From Cuneatibacter caecimuris (GTDB lineage: Bacteria; Bacillota; Clostridia; Lachnospirales; Lachnospiraceae), in the NCBI RefSeq assembly GCF_004216775.1, contig NZ_SGXF01000010.1, positions 39,335 through 103,334 on the forward strand: a DNA stretch of 64,000 bases. The letters are read 5' to 3'. The position numbers and the translations under genes are program-made. Positions 34,488 to 41,221 of this stretch are shown one piece after another (position 1 is the first letter of the stretch; every line of letters begins with the position of its first letter). A model generated the notes under the pieces. That model had not been told where the DNA came from. It saw only the letters and a list, made by a program, of their open reading frames with translations, and ran no database searches.

Positions 34488-34515
34488 CTCCATAATAGGA
34501 ATTGTAAATTTTGCG
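34488..34515 (-). promoter_or_regulatory. 28-bp intergenic element, copy 4
   Basis: CGCAAAATTTACA, five variable bases, TATTATGGAG on the minus strand, directly abutting the tRNA-like gene. Confidence 0.85.
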
Positions 34516-34518
34516 AAG

Positions 34519-34546
34519 TAAAAAGAAAGAGCCATTGCTGGCTCAA
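34519..34546 (-). terminator. Terminator after the 73-aa gene
   Basis: GAGCCA/TGGCTC hairpin with loop GCAA (34529-34544), then TTTCTTTTT. The same hairpin recurs at 36609-36624. Confidence 0.75.
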
Positions 34547-34551
34547 TCCTC

Positions 34552-34773
34552 TTAATTTAAACCGATTTTCTTCAGAATTTTCATGAGTTCTTCTTTACTC
34601 ATATCTGCATCAATACTCACATGTACGTGCGCTTTCTCATCTGAAATCGAAGCATTCAACTCGTTTAACTGGATATCTACGTTATATCCAAGCTTTTTAT
34701 GTAATACCCCTTTTGCTAATTTCGAAAGCAACATCCGTGTAAATTTTGAGCTGATTTTCATTTCGTCCATCAC
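34552..34773 (-). CDS. Small phage protein, 73 aa
   Basis: KFTRMLLSKLAKGVLHKKLGYNVDIQLNEL, then HVHVSIDADMSKEELMKILKKIG, an alpha/beta protein. A family found in phage early regions. Own element (copy 5) and own terminator. Unknown function. Confidence 0.65.
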   Translation of the reverse strand: MMDEMKISSKFTRMLLSKLAKGVLHKKLGYNVDIQLNELNASISDEKAHVHVSIDADMSKEELMKILKKIGLN

Positions 34774-34801
34774 CTTAAACTCCTTTCGCTTTTAATCAGT
34801 T

Positions 34802-34829
34802 TTCCATAAAAGGAGCTGTGATTTTTGCG
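34802..34829 (-). promoter_or_regulatory. 28-bp intergenic element, copy 5
   Basis: CGCAAAAATCACA, five variable bases, TTTTATGGAA on the minus strand, upstream of the 73-aa gene. Confidence 0.82.
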
Positions 34830-34831
34830 GA

Positions 34832-35194
34832 CTAAATATTTCTCCTGTCAAATACAGTCTCCCATCGTTCCCGCTTAATCGGCTTCATTTTTAAGGCCCA
34901 CATAATCTGGCGAAGTGTCACAGTGGAATAAAGCCCGTCCGTAGCCATTCCGGAATGTGTATCAAAGTATTCTTTAAAACGAGGATGCAAATATAAATCA
35001 TCCGTAATCCATGGGTCCACGTCTCCCCACCAGGTACTCTTTGTTTTCTCGTCAAATCTCTGCTGAATAACTGCCAGTCCCTTTTCTCCGATTTGGAACA
35101 GCGTGCAGCAATGATAGACCGGATGGTCACAAAAATATACTTTTCCGTACATCGACAAATAGATGTTCGGTTTTTCATAATGGTATCGCATCAT
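34832..35194 (-). CDS. Conserved phage protein, 120 aa
   Basis: YLSMYGKVYFCDHPVYHCCTLF, QQRFDEKTKSTWWGDVDPWITDDLY and LKMKPIKRERWETVFDRR are conserved in a clostridial phage family of unknown role. A possible Cys/His metal site lies at CDHPVYHCC. Confidence 0.75.
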   Translation of the reverse strand: MMRYHYEKPNIYLSMYGKVYFCDHPVYHCCTLFQIGEKGLAVIQQRFDEKTKSTWWGDVDPWITDDLYLHPRFKEYFDTHSGMATDGLYSTVTLRQIMWALKMKPIKRERWETVFDRRNI

Positions 35195-35207
35195 TTATTC
35201 TCCAAAA

Positions 35208-35240
35208 AGAAAAAGCCTATGCCGAAGCATAGACCTTCTC
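35208..35240 (-). terminator. UUCG-loop terminator
   Basis: GTCTATGC TTCG GCATAGGC on the minus strand, followed by TTTTTCTTTTT. It ends the Cys-rich 104-aa gene's transcript. Confidence 0.85.
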
Positions 35241-35252
35241 TCAATAATATTT

Positions 35253-35567
35253 TTAGTCATCAAATAGCTTACATGACGTTTTGCAATACGGGTATGGTCC
35301 TCCGCAGGCTCTGCATCCGGCTGGCGGAATATCTCCTTGTTCCATATCGAGCATTTCTTCCGTCCATTCTACTTCTTCATCGGACTCATACTCGTAATCC
35401 TCTTCGTCCACCTTTAATCCACACGATGGACAGATATAAACTCCGCATCCAGTCTTCGGATCTTCTGTTTGCCTCATGACGGCTCCACACCGATTACAAA
35501 TCGCATATCCGTTATTCAGGTACTCAATCAATTCAATACCTTCGGGTTTGATAATTTTGTGGCTCAT
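35253..35567 (-). CDS. Zinc-ribbon-like phage protein, 104 aa
   Basis: ATG behind AAAGGAG. ICNRCGAVM and YICPSCGLKV form a C-x2-C ... C-x2-C zinc ribbon. An acidic stretch follows, then CRACGGPYPYCKTSCKLF with four more cysteines. A longer in-frame start inside the leader is possible. A sigma-A-like promoter (TTGACC-18-TACAAT) also lies in the leader. Role unknown. Confidence 0.75.
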   Translation of the reverse strand: MSHKIIKPEGIELIEYLNNGYAICNRCGAVMRQTEDPKTGCGVYICPSCGLKVDEEDYEYESDEEVEWTEEMLDMEQGDIPPAGCRACGGPYPYCKTSCKLFDD

Positions 35568-35665
35568 AAATATTATCTCCTTTCGTTTTTCGAAAGAACC
35601 GCTATTATTGTACGGTTTCTTCCGGTGTACGGTCAAGAGACAAAGAGCTCTTTGTAGCATCTCCT

Positions 35666-35693
35666 TTCCATAATAGCGTCTGTAAAAATCACG
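35666..35693 (-). promoter_or_regulatory. 28-bp intergenic element, copy 6
   Basis: CGTGATTTTTACA, five variable bases, TATTATGGAA on the minus strand. It is the most divergent of the nine at its 5' half, but the ACA and TATTATGG core is intact. Confidence 0.75.
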
Positions 35694-35747
35694 CAAAAAC
35701 GAAGAGGACATGTATAAATCACGCCCTCCTCATTTCTGACCGGTTAA

Positions 35748-36215
35748 TTACTTCTTTGTCGGTCTAAAACGATTGAACAATCCTCTGAATGTTGTTGAGG
35801 TATAGGTTCCCGTTTCTTCAAACTTAAATCCTTTCCGCATCCAGATGCCATAGAACATCAGTGGTATGAGAAGCTCTGCCGCTGCAATCCCCAGTTTGAA
35901 ATATCGATCCTTCACTTGCTCGTCAAGCTGAGAACGCTTATACTGCTCATCCTGTACGTCAGCTTTGATCTGTTCGTCCAACTGTGATTTCTTAATCTCG
36001 TTCTCTCGGACATTCGCTTCACTATCCAACGTACGCCGGCTTCGCTTATCCTCTGCGTCCAGCTCACTTTTAGTTTCCTCAATTCTCAAACGATACAGCT
36101 TTGCCAGATCCTCTATAGCCTTTGATTTCTCTTCGCTACCCGAATTCAGAGAAGATATCGCCTGAATCTCCGCTGCTATCTCCTCATTCAGCAATTCTTT
36201 GATGTTTTCACTCAT
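35748..36215 (-). CDS. Phage coiled-coil protein with C-terminal membrane segment
   Basis: 155 residues. Long heptad-type helix (about 10-115: EDLAKLYRLRIEETKSELDAED...), then AAELLIPLMFYGIWMRKGFKFEETG, a short membrane segment. QLDEQIKADVQDEQYKRSQLDEQVKDRYF has internal repeats (SQLDEQ twice). Family common in clostridial phages. Unknown role. Confidence 0.7.
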   Translation of the reverse strand: MSENIKELLNEEIAAEIQAISSLNSGSEEKSKAIEDLAKLYRLRIEETKSELDAEDKRSRRTLDSEANVRENEIKKSQLDEQIKADVQDEQYKRSQLDEQVKDRYFKLGIAAAELLIPLMFYGIWMRKGFKFEETGTYTSTTFRGLFNRFRPTKK

Positions 36216-36246
36216 TTTAGTTCTCCTTTCGTGAATTCATTAACTG

Positions 36247-36274
36247 TTCCATAAAAGGACTTGTTATTCGTGCG
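36247..36274 (-). promoter_or_regulatory. 28-bp intergenic element, copy 7
   Basis: CGCACGAATAACA, five variable bases, TTTTATGGAA on the minus strand, overlapping the end of the 74-aa gene and lying upstream of the coiled-coil gene. Confidence 0.8.
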
Positions 36275-36488
36275 AAATATAATCTTTGATGTTGACTTTC
36301 AAGACTACATATCTTTTCTTATATATCGCATCCGCTCCCTTATGGGACAGCTCCAAAAACAAATAAGGTCCGCTGTCCGGATCAGATTGATCGATTCGCA
36401 GCGAACCAACGACATCCCTTCGGAATACCTGTCGTCCGAAAACAATTCCGATAATGATACCAACAATCATGCAAAGAATGAGCTCCAT
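36264..36488 (-). CDS. Small membrane-anchored phage protein, 74 aa
   Basis: MELILCMIVGIIIGIVFGRQ is a membrane anchor; SLRIDQSDPDSGPYLFLELS and VLKVNI form a conserved phage domain of unknown role. It ends inside copy 7 of the 28-bp element. Confidence 0.72.
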   Translation of the reverse strand: MELILCMIVGIIIGIVFGRQVFRRDVVGSLRIDQSDPDSGPYLFLELSHKGADAIYKKRYVVLKVNIKDYISHE

Positions 36489-36602
36489 ATTCCATCCCGC
36501 CTTTCAAAAAGATTTTTCTAAATTTTCCACCCGGGATTTTTTCAAATATCAACATAGCATGTCTTTCAGATACCTTGGTACTGTGTTTTAACCTAGGATA
36601 AA

Positions 36603-36626
36603 AAGAAAGAGCCATTGCTGGCTCAA
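36603..36626 (-). terminator. Terminator after the frameshifted membrane gene
   Basis: Hairpin at 36609-36624, near-identical to the one at 34529-34544, then TTTCTTTTT. Confidence 0.75.
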
Positions 36627-36630
36627 TCTC

Positions 36631-36859
36631 TTAAAATTTAGTAACTCCTTCCCGTTCAAATGTTTCTAAAACCTTCGCTGTTAAAGATTCATACTCATCT
36701 GGGTAAAACTTTGCTATTGATTTTTGGCATGCCGTGATACCTTTTTGGTAGCTATAACTCGCTAACAATCCAATACCGCAACACACATATCCCAGCCGCA
36801 ATCAGTCTACCAATTTGTTGTTTTCTAATTTTTGCGTTGATTTTCATAAGTTCTTCCAT
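36631..36859 (-). pseudogene. Small membrane protein gene with +1 frameshift
   Basis: Begins MEELMKINAKIRKQQIGRLI behind AGGAG and runs into a stop. If one base is dropped within TGTGTGTT near 36785, the frame continues CGIGLLASYSYQKGITAC...VTKF and stops at 36631, giving one complete 75-residue membrane protein. The total of 229 bases is one over a multiple of three. Either real decay or a sequencing error in a GT run. Confidence 0.6.
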
Positions 36860-36874
36860 TATGTGTCACTCTCC

Positions 36875-36902
36875 TTTCACAATAGGAGATGTTATTTCTG
36901 CG
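36875..36902 (-). promoter_or_regulatory. 28-bp intergenic element, copy 8
   Basis: CGCAGAAATAACA, five variable bases, TATTGTGAAA on the minus strand. It overlaps the end of the 69-aa zinc-ribbon gene. Confidence 0.8.
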
Positions 36903-37101
36903 TTCCTTCGCCCTCATACACAATCTTCTTACGAAGTTCAGACCATGTTATGTATCGTTCTTTTCTGCATACCGGACAATAGAACTTACACACCTTCCCG
37001 CCAATATCTTCCAGTTCTTTCGTATCCGCCTCCAACCGGCTCTGGCAGTTAGGGCAATTAAACCGATAGACTTTCTTGACTGCTATGTCTACAACCTTCA
37101 T
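36892..37101 (-). CDS. Small zinc-ribbon phage protein, 69 aa
   Basis: RFNCPNCQSRLEAD and KFYCPVCRKERYI make a four-cysteine zinc ribbon. These small proteins are common in phage early regions and may bind DNA or RNA. Its 3' end carries copy 8 of the 28-bp element. Confidence 0.75.
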   Translation of the reverse strand: MKVVDIAVKKVYRFNCPNCQSRLEADTKELEDIGGKVCKFYCPVCRKERYITWSELRKKIVYEGEGTQK

Positions 37102-37102
37102 T

Positions 37103-37522
37103 TCAATCCCTCGCTTTATTCAGTAACCAGAAGAATCGTCTGTACAAGTTGTAATAAACATCCTTGCAGCATGGAATATTTAACCTAGCTTTCAATATAT
37201 CGTAGGACCACCCTTCGGTTACGCCTTTTAAAATATAATTAGATAGTTCCGCATCTGTCGCAATCGCCGTTTGCTCGACCGTCTTCATACGCTCTAAATA
37301 GTGAGATCGAGCTTCTGCACATCGAGCAGTCGGATCGCCAACCACCCTGTTCTTTGAAAATACTTCCATATCAGAAGGCCGCCGGCTAAGCCCATCCAGG
37401 GCGGCGTATGCTTTCTTCCATATCGGATACTGTAAACAGAAATGCTTCAGTTCATAGTAGCGATGACGTTCAATCCAATATGGATTTTTCTCAGATAATT
37501 CCGGGCGAATCGTTGTTCCCAT
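37103..37522 (-). CDS. Phage regulator-like protein, 139 aa
   Basis: From the ATG overlapping the upstream stop. NPYWIERHRYYELKHFCLQYPIWKKAYAALD, then ILKGVTEGWSYDILKARLNIPCCKDVYYNLYRRFFWLL. The C-terminal part looks like the HTH of late-gene activators (ArpU/RinA type). This family is common next to xis in clostridial phages. Function inferred, not shown. Confidence 0.6.
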   Translation of the reverse strand: MGTTIRPELSEKNPYWIERHRYYELKHFCLQYPIWKKAYAALDGLSRRPSDMEVFSKNRVVGDPTARCAEARSHYLERMKTVEQTAIATDAELSNYILKGVTEGWSYDILKARLNIPCCKDVYYNLYRRFFWLLNKARD

Positions 37523-37523
37523 A

Positions 37524-37775
37524 TTAACGCTTCTCTCCTTTCCATAAATATCCGGTTTCTTCCCAGAGCCGCTTCGGAGAAATATAAAAGTTAATGCGTC
37601 CATACTTCGAATTCATCTCTTCAATGTTGGTAATCAACTTTCCGTTTCTAGTAGCCTTTCCAATAGGAAGCCATCCGGATATGATACCGGCTCGAACCCA
37701 GGAAGCATCTTTCCCATACACCCTGGCAACGACCGCTACCGGAACAGACCCCGGCGCAAATATAATTTCTTCCAT
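37524..37775 (-). CDS. Excisionase-like DNA-binding protein
   Basis: 83 residues. VPVAVVARVYGKDASWVRAGI is a winged HTH start, followed by PIGKATRNGKLITNIEEMNSKYGRINFYISPKRLWEETGY. This family is annotated as excisionase-like in clostridial phages. Placed one gene from the integrase end, opposite strand. Confidence 0.75.
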   Translation of the reverse strand: MEEIIFAPGSVPVAVVARVYGKDASWVRAGIISGWLPIGKATRNGKLITNIEEMNSKYGRINFYISPKRLWEETGYLWKGEKR

Positions 37776-37852
37776 TGGCTGTTACCTCCTTTCAACGGCT
37801 ATTCTAGGATAAGAACCGCAATTTGTTAAAACAACCTCGGTGGCTATTTACA

Positions 37853-37881
37853 TTGACTGAATGAAAAACCACAGTTAGAAT
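37853..37881 (+). promoter_or_regulatory. Plus-strand sigma-A promoter into the repeat cassette
   Basis: TTGACT at 37853-37858, 17-base spacer, TAGAAT at 37876-37881. It reads rightward into the 47-codon ORF. Confidence 0.75.
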
Positions 37882-37931
37882 GTAAAGTATCGAAAGGAGA
37901 ACTATTTTTAAAGGGATGGAGGTGATGGTCA

Positions 37932-38075
37932 TTGGTCAAAAAGCAGTACGTCTCTTATTCTAAGTGCTTTAAGCCGAAAGAGGAATCCAAACTTTTACCC
38001 GAGTACCTGTTTTTCCTTCTGAAGAATAAAGACACCAAAAAGCCTATGAATTACAGGCAATGCTACACAAAGTAA
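37932..38075 (+). CDS. 47-aa basic protein inside the inverted repeat
   Basis: TTG start 9 bases after GGAGG; sequence begins VKKQYVSYSKCFKPKEESKLL and ends RQCYTK. It is on the plus strand, against the neighbouring genes, with a promoter and terminator of its own. No homologue recognised; could be a small regulator. Confidence 0.5.
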   Translation: MVKKQYVSYSKCFKPKEESKLLPEYLFFLLKNKDTKKPMNYRQCYTK

Positions 38076-38083
38076 TTCATCAC

Positions 38084-38118
38084 GAGAAGCCGCCACCAAC
38101 GGCTTCTTTTGATTTTTA
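38084..38118 (+). terminator. Terminator after the 47-aa ORF
   Basis: GAAGCCG and CGGCTTC pair, then TTTTGATTTTT on the plus strand. Confidence 0.85.
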
Positions 38119-38157
38119 ACCATTCTCCATCCCTTTAAAAATAGTTCTCCAAACGAT

Positions 38158-38180
38158 AAAAAAGAAAGAGCCCTTGTTAG
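38158..38180 (-). terminator. Terminator after the 52-aa gene
   Basis: GGAGTCC/GGGCTC-like hairpin followed on the minus strand by TTTCTTTTTT; same style as at 33010. Confidence 0.65.
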
Positions 38181-38335
38181 GACTCCATTCTCTTGAAATA
38201 CAATTTTTGTAGTTTTGCTCTCATTCTTGTCAATTCAATTTGAATCGCTTCTGCCTGACCAAAATTCTTACATCGTAAAAGCATATCCTCGAATATACGA
38301 ATCTTAGTTTGTAAGTGTTTTTCCTCTTTTGACAT
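38177..38335 (-). CDS. Small helical phage protein, 52 aa
   Basis: AAAGGAG precedes ATG. MSKEEKHLQTKIRIFEDMLL and a basic coiled-coil C-terminus. Copy 9 of the 28-bp element lies upstream and a terminator follows. Unknown. Confidence 0.6.
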   Translation of the reverse strand: MSKEEKHLQTKIRIFEDMLLRCKNFGQAEAIQIELTRMRAKLQKLYFKRMES

Positions 38336-38359
38336 CCTGAATCTCCTTTCGATTTTGTC

Positions 38360-38387
38360 TTTCACAAAAGGAGTTGTAATTCTTGCG
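38360..38387 (-). promoter_or_regulatory. 28-bp intergenic element, copy 9
   Basis: CGCAAGAATTACA, five variable bases, TTTTGTGAAA on the minus strand, overlapping the end of the DUF6431-like gene. Confidence 0.8.
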
Positions 38388-38679
38388 AATTCTTCCATCG
38401 AGCCATCGTCATCTCGCATGGATAATCTTCATATCCATATGTCTCGCAGGTAATGAATCCCTCTAGTACGCCACGAATCACTTCGGCTTCGTACTGCTTA
38501 TAAGGGGAAATATAATCCGGCAATTCTCTGCGTATCTGTCCGCAGGAAGGACAACGAAACCGATTTACTTTTACCCATGAAGTTTTTCTTCCTTTAGTCC
38601 GAACAATTCTCAATACATTATCGTACCTCTTTAACCTTACTCCGCAATTCCGGCAGGTTAATTCCTCATTGCTAACCAT
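38362..38679 (-). CDS. DUF6431-like zinc-finger protein
   Basis: 105 residues. LTCRNCGVRLKRYDNVLRIVRTKGRKTSWVKV, then RFRCPSCGQIRRELPDYI, give two C-x2-C pairs; VIRGVLEGFITCETYGYEDYPCEMTM is the conserved C-terminal block. Often found beside integrases and transposases. Probably a DNA-binding helper; role unproven. Confidence 0.75.
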   Translation of the reverse strand: MVSNEELTCRNCGVRLKRYDNVLRIVRTKGRKTSWVKVNRFRCPSCGQIRRELPDYISPYKQYEAEVIRGVLEGFITCETYGYEDYPCEMTMARWKNSQELQLLL

Positions 38680-38703
38680 ATATCCATCCCTTTAAAAAGT
38701 TTA

Positions 38704-38742
38704 AGTGTAGGAGTTGACAATTCCTACACTATCATATATGAT
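38704..38742 (+). promoter_or_regulatory. Integrase promoter with palindromic operator
   Basis: TTGACA at 38714-38719, 17-base spacer, TATGAT at 38737-38742. The -35 lies inside a perfect 9-bp palindrome AGTGTAGGA (38704-38712) / TCCTACACT (38722-38730), so a repressor or Int/Xis could block it directly. Confidence 0.75.
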
Positions 38743-38810
38743 TACTAATGATAAATCAACCTTGCCGCACAAAAATCTCGATTTATAAAATATTTAAGGA
38801 GGTATTGAGA

Positions 38811-40061
38811 ATGTTGATAAAATGCCCCGAGTGTGATCTACAGGTTAGCGATAAAGCTACTTTCTGCCCGCATTGTGGCTATCCGCTACAACCCGATATC
38901 AAACAACGAAAGCCTCGAAGCAAAAATAACAAGCGAAGGCGACTTCCTAACGGTTTCGGACAGATAAGCGAAATCAAAAATCGGAATCTCAGGAACCCCT
39001 TTCGAGCTATGGTCACAGTTGGAAAGACATCCACCGGACGTCCAATATGTAAACCATTAAAACCGGAGTCATATTTTCCAACGTACAATGATGCATATAC
39101 GGCCCTGGTGGAATACAATAAAAACCCGTATGATCTGGAACCAGATATTACGATAAAGGAACTGTATGAAAAATGGCTCAGTGAATACTTAAAAGATGCA
39201 TCTGATACTTATATACGTTCTGTAAATTCCGCATGGACATATTGTTCTTCCATATACGATATGCGCGCAAAAGATGTTAGGGCTCGACACATTAAAGGAT
39301 GTATGGAAGAGGGATTTCGAATCGAAACGAGAGGAAAAAAGAAAGGAGAAAAAATCCATCCATCGCCAAGTACAAAATCCAGAATAAAATCTTTATTTAA
39401 TACTATGTTTGACTACGCTCTTGAGTATGAAATCGTTCCTATGAATTATGCAAGAACATTTGAAATTTCTGGAGACATTATTGTTGAAATAGAGAAAAAC
39501 AAGAAAAAACACTTTCCATTTACCGATGATGAAATGAAAGTTTTGTGGCAAAATGTTGATAATGTAAAATTTGCTGATTGGATTCTCATTCAATGTTATA
39601 TGGGTTGGCGCCCGCAAGAACTCGCTACCTTACGGTTGGACGAGGTCAATTTAGAAAAAAGGTATATGCAAGCTGGAATGAAGACAGAAGCAGGGAAGCA
39701 ACGGATAGTTCCTATTCATCCAAGAATCCTAAAATTCGTTGAACGTAATTATAAATTTGCAATTTCTATCAATAGTGAATATCTTTTTAATGATAAAGGA
39801 CAGACACATTCCGGTTCCTGGTCTGTAACGTACGACAAATACGCTAATCGTTTTGAAAAAGTGATTAGTCAATTGAATCTAAACCCGAATCATAGACCTC
39901 ATGATCCACGAACAACCTTTGTTACGATGGGGAAAAAATCCGGTATGGATGAGTATGCACTTAAAGAAATGGTTGGACATACCATACAAGACATAACAGA
40001 ATCTACTTATACTGTCCGCGATTTGGAATGGCTGAGAGAAGATATAGAAAAAATAAAATAG
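38811..40061 (+). CDS. int: Phage tyrosine integrase with N-terminal zinc ribbon
   Basis: 416 residues from the ATG after AAGGAGG. An N-terminal zinc ribbon (LIKCPECDLQVSDKATFCPHCGYPL) precedes an SAM-like core-binding domain (about 95-190) and the catalytic domain: GWRPQELATLRL (Arg), KQRIVPIHPR (Lys), NHRPHDPR (His-x-x-Arg), MVGH (His) and ESTYTV (Tyr). It inserts the phage near the 3' end of the GGGtGRT gene. The zinc ribbon is unusual for integrases but known in this family. The promoter overlaps an operator palindrome, suggesting control of integration. Confidence 0.94.
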   Translation: MLIKCPECDLQVSDKATFCPHCGYPLQPDIKQRKPRSKNNKRRRLPNGFGQISEIKNRNLRNPFRAMVTVGKTSTGRPICKPLKPESYFPTYNDAYTALVEYNKNPYDLEPDITIKELYEKWLSEYLKDASDTYIRSVNSAWTYCSSIYDMRAKDVRARHIKGCMEEGFRIETRGKKKGEKIHPSPSTKSRIKSLFNTMFDYALEYEIVPMNYARTFEISGDIIVEIEKNKKKHFPFTDDEMKVLWQNVDNVKFADWILIQCYMGWRPQELATLRLDEVNLEKRYMQAGMKTEAGKQRIVPIHPRILKFVERNYKFAISINSEYLFNDKGQTHSGSWSVTYDKYANRFEKVISQLNLNPNHRPHDPRTTFVTMGKKSGMDEYALKEMVGHTIQDITESTYTVRDLEWLREDIEKIK

Positions 40062-40069
40062 CTTGTTTT

Positions 40070-40146
40070 TAGTGTAGGAATATGGGTGTAGAAGTAGTGT
40101 AGGGATAATGTATGAGTTACATACATTTCCCTACTTTTTTCTACTT
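40070..40146 (+). terminator. Integrase terminator and AGTGTAGG repeats
   Basis: GTAGGGA...TCCCTAC stem with ATGTATG/CATACAT at 40099-40132, then T6. AGTGTAGG recurs at 40071 and 40097 and in the int operator, so it may be an Int arm-site core. attR likely lies here. Confidence 0.65.
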
Positions 40147-40183
40147 TTAACAACATCTTAAATCCTTAATTTTACTGGATTTC

Positions 40184-41194
40184 TTAGAATTTCCCAGCCT
40201 TTGCCGCTTCTTCCACAGCTACAGCCACAGCCACAGTCATTCCAACCATAGGGTTGTTGCCTGCGCCGATCAGGCCCATCATTTCCACATGAGCCGGAAC
40301 GGAAGAAGATCCTGCGAACTGAGCGTCAGAGTGCATACGTCCCAGGGTATCTGTCATGCCGTAGGATGCAGGGCCCGCCGCCATGTTGTCGGGATGCAAG
40401 GTACGTCCTGTGCCGCCGCCGGAAGCAACGGAGAAGTACTTCTTGCCCTTCTCGATACATTCTTTCTTATAAGTACCTGCTACGGGATGCTGGAATCTGG
40501 TGGGGTTGGTGGAGTTGCCGGTGATGGATACGTCCACGCCTTCCTTCCACATGATAGCAACGCCTTCACGCACGTCGTTGGCGCCGTAGCAGTTCACCTT
40601 AGCGCGCAGGCCGTCGGAATAAGACTTGCGGTACACTTCCTTCAGCTCTCCGGTGTAATAGTCATAGTCTGTCTCTACAAATGTAAAGCCGTTTATTCTG
40701 GAAATAATCTGCGCAGCATCCTTGCCCAGGCCGTTCAAAATGACGCGAAGGGGTTTCTTACGAACCTTGTTAGCTTTCTCGGCAATGCCGATGGCTCCCT
40801 CTGCAGCAGCGAAAGACTCATGGCCTGCCAGGAATGCGAAGCAGTCGGTCTCCTCTTCCAGCAGCATCTTGCCCAGATTACCATGGCCCAGGCCTACCTT
40901 GCGCTGGTCCGCTACAGAACCGGGGATGCAGAAAGCCTGCAGGCCTTCACCGATGGCTGCAGCTGCGTCTGCCGCTCTTCTGCAGTCCTTCTTGATGGCG
41001 ATTGCCGCGCCTACAATATAAGCCCAGCAGGCGTTTTCAAAACAAATGGGCTGAATCTTCTTGATCTGGTCATACACTTCCAGCCCGGCGTCCTTAGTGA
41101 TCTTTTCAGCCTCTTCGATGGATGCGATGCCATAGCTGTTCAGCACGGCATTGATCTTATCAATTCTTCTTTCATATGATTCAAATAAAGCCAT
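40184..41194 (-). CDS. GGGtGRT protein
   Basis: 336 residues. SVASGGGTGRTLHPDNM is the GGGtGRT family signature. Also DQRKVGLGHGNLGKML and GMTDTLGRMHSDAQF. The family pairs in clostridia with the NifU-like scaffold gene next to it (41222), suggesting a role in iron-sulphur cluster building or repair. Reaction unknown. First bacterial gene after the prophage. Confidence 0.9.
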   Translation of the reverse strand: MALFESYERRIDKINAVLNSYGIASIEEAEKITKDAGLEVYDQIKKIQPICFENACWAYIVGAAIAIKKDCRRAADAAAAIGEGLQAFCIPGSVADQRKVGLGHGNLGKMLLEEETDCFAFLAGHESFAAAEGAIGIAEKANKVRKKPLRVILNGLGKDAAQIISRINGFTFVETDYDYYTGELKEVYRKSYSDGLRAKVNCYGANDVREGVAIMWKEGVDVSITGNSTNPTRFQHPVAGTYKKECIEKGKKYFSVASGGGTGRTLHPDNMAAGPASYGMTDTLGRMHSDAQFAGSSSVPAHVEMMGLIGAGNNPMVGMTVAVAVAVEEAAKAGKF

Positions 41195-41221
41195 TTCCTT
41201 GTCCTCCTTGATATTCCCGGA

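Larger units (their letters stand above)
37888..38158. repeat. 34-bp inverted repeat enclosing ~203 bp
   Basis: Arms 37888-37921 and 38125-38158 match at 31 of 34 positions, the inner 26 bp perfectly. The inside holds a plus-strand ORF with its own terminator. The promoter sits just outside the left arm. An invertible segment or a small non-autonomous mobile unit would look like this. Confidence 0.8.
1..40146. mobile_element. Temperate tailed-phage prophage (right part; left end outside window)
   Basis: Seen: terminase, portal and head-associated genes at the left, a replication module in the middle, and an excisionase-like gene plus tyrosine integrase at the right, nearly all other genes on the minus strand. 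The right boundary is placed at the integrase terminator, just before the bacterial GGGtGRT gene, so the attachment site is probably between about 40,060 and 40,183. Capsid, tail and lysis genes must lie left of position 1. No CI-type repressor was recognised in the visible part. An IS110 element sits inside, and three small genes are broken. Confidence 0.93.

Noticed and set aside
37801..37840. Eleventh copy of the 28-bp element
   Set aside because: Only GCG/TTGTTA scraps match and the spacing fails.
40289..41179. 296-codon plus-strand open frame opposite the GGGtGRT gene
   Set aside because: A shadow of the strongly conserved minus-strand gene.
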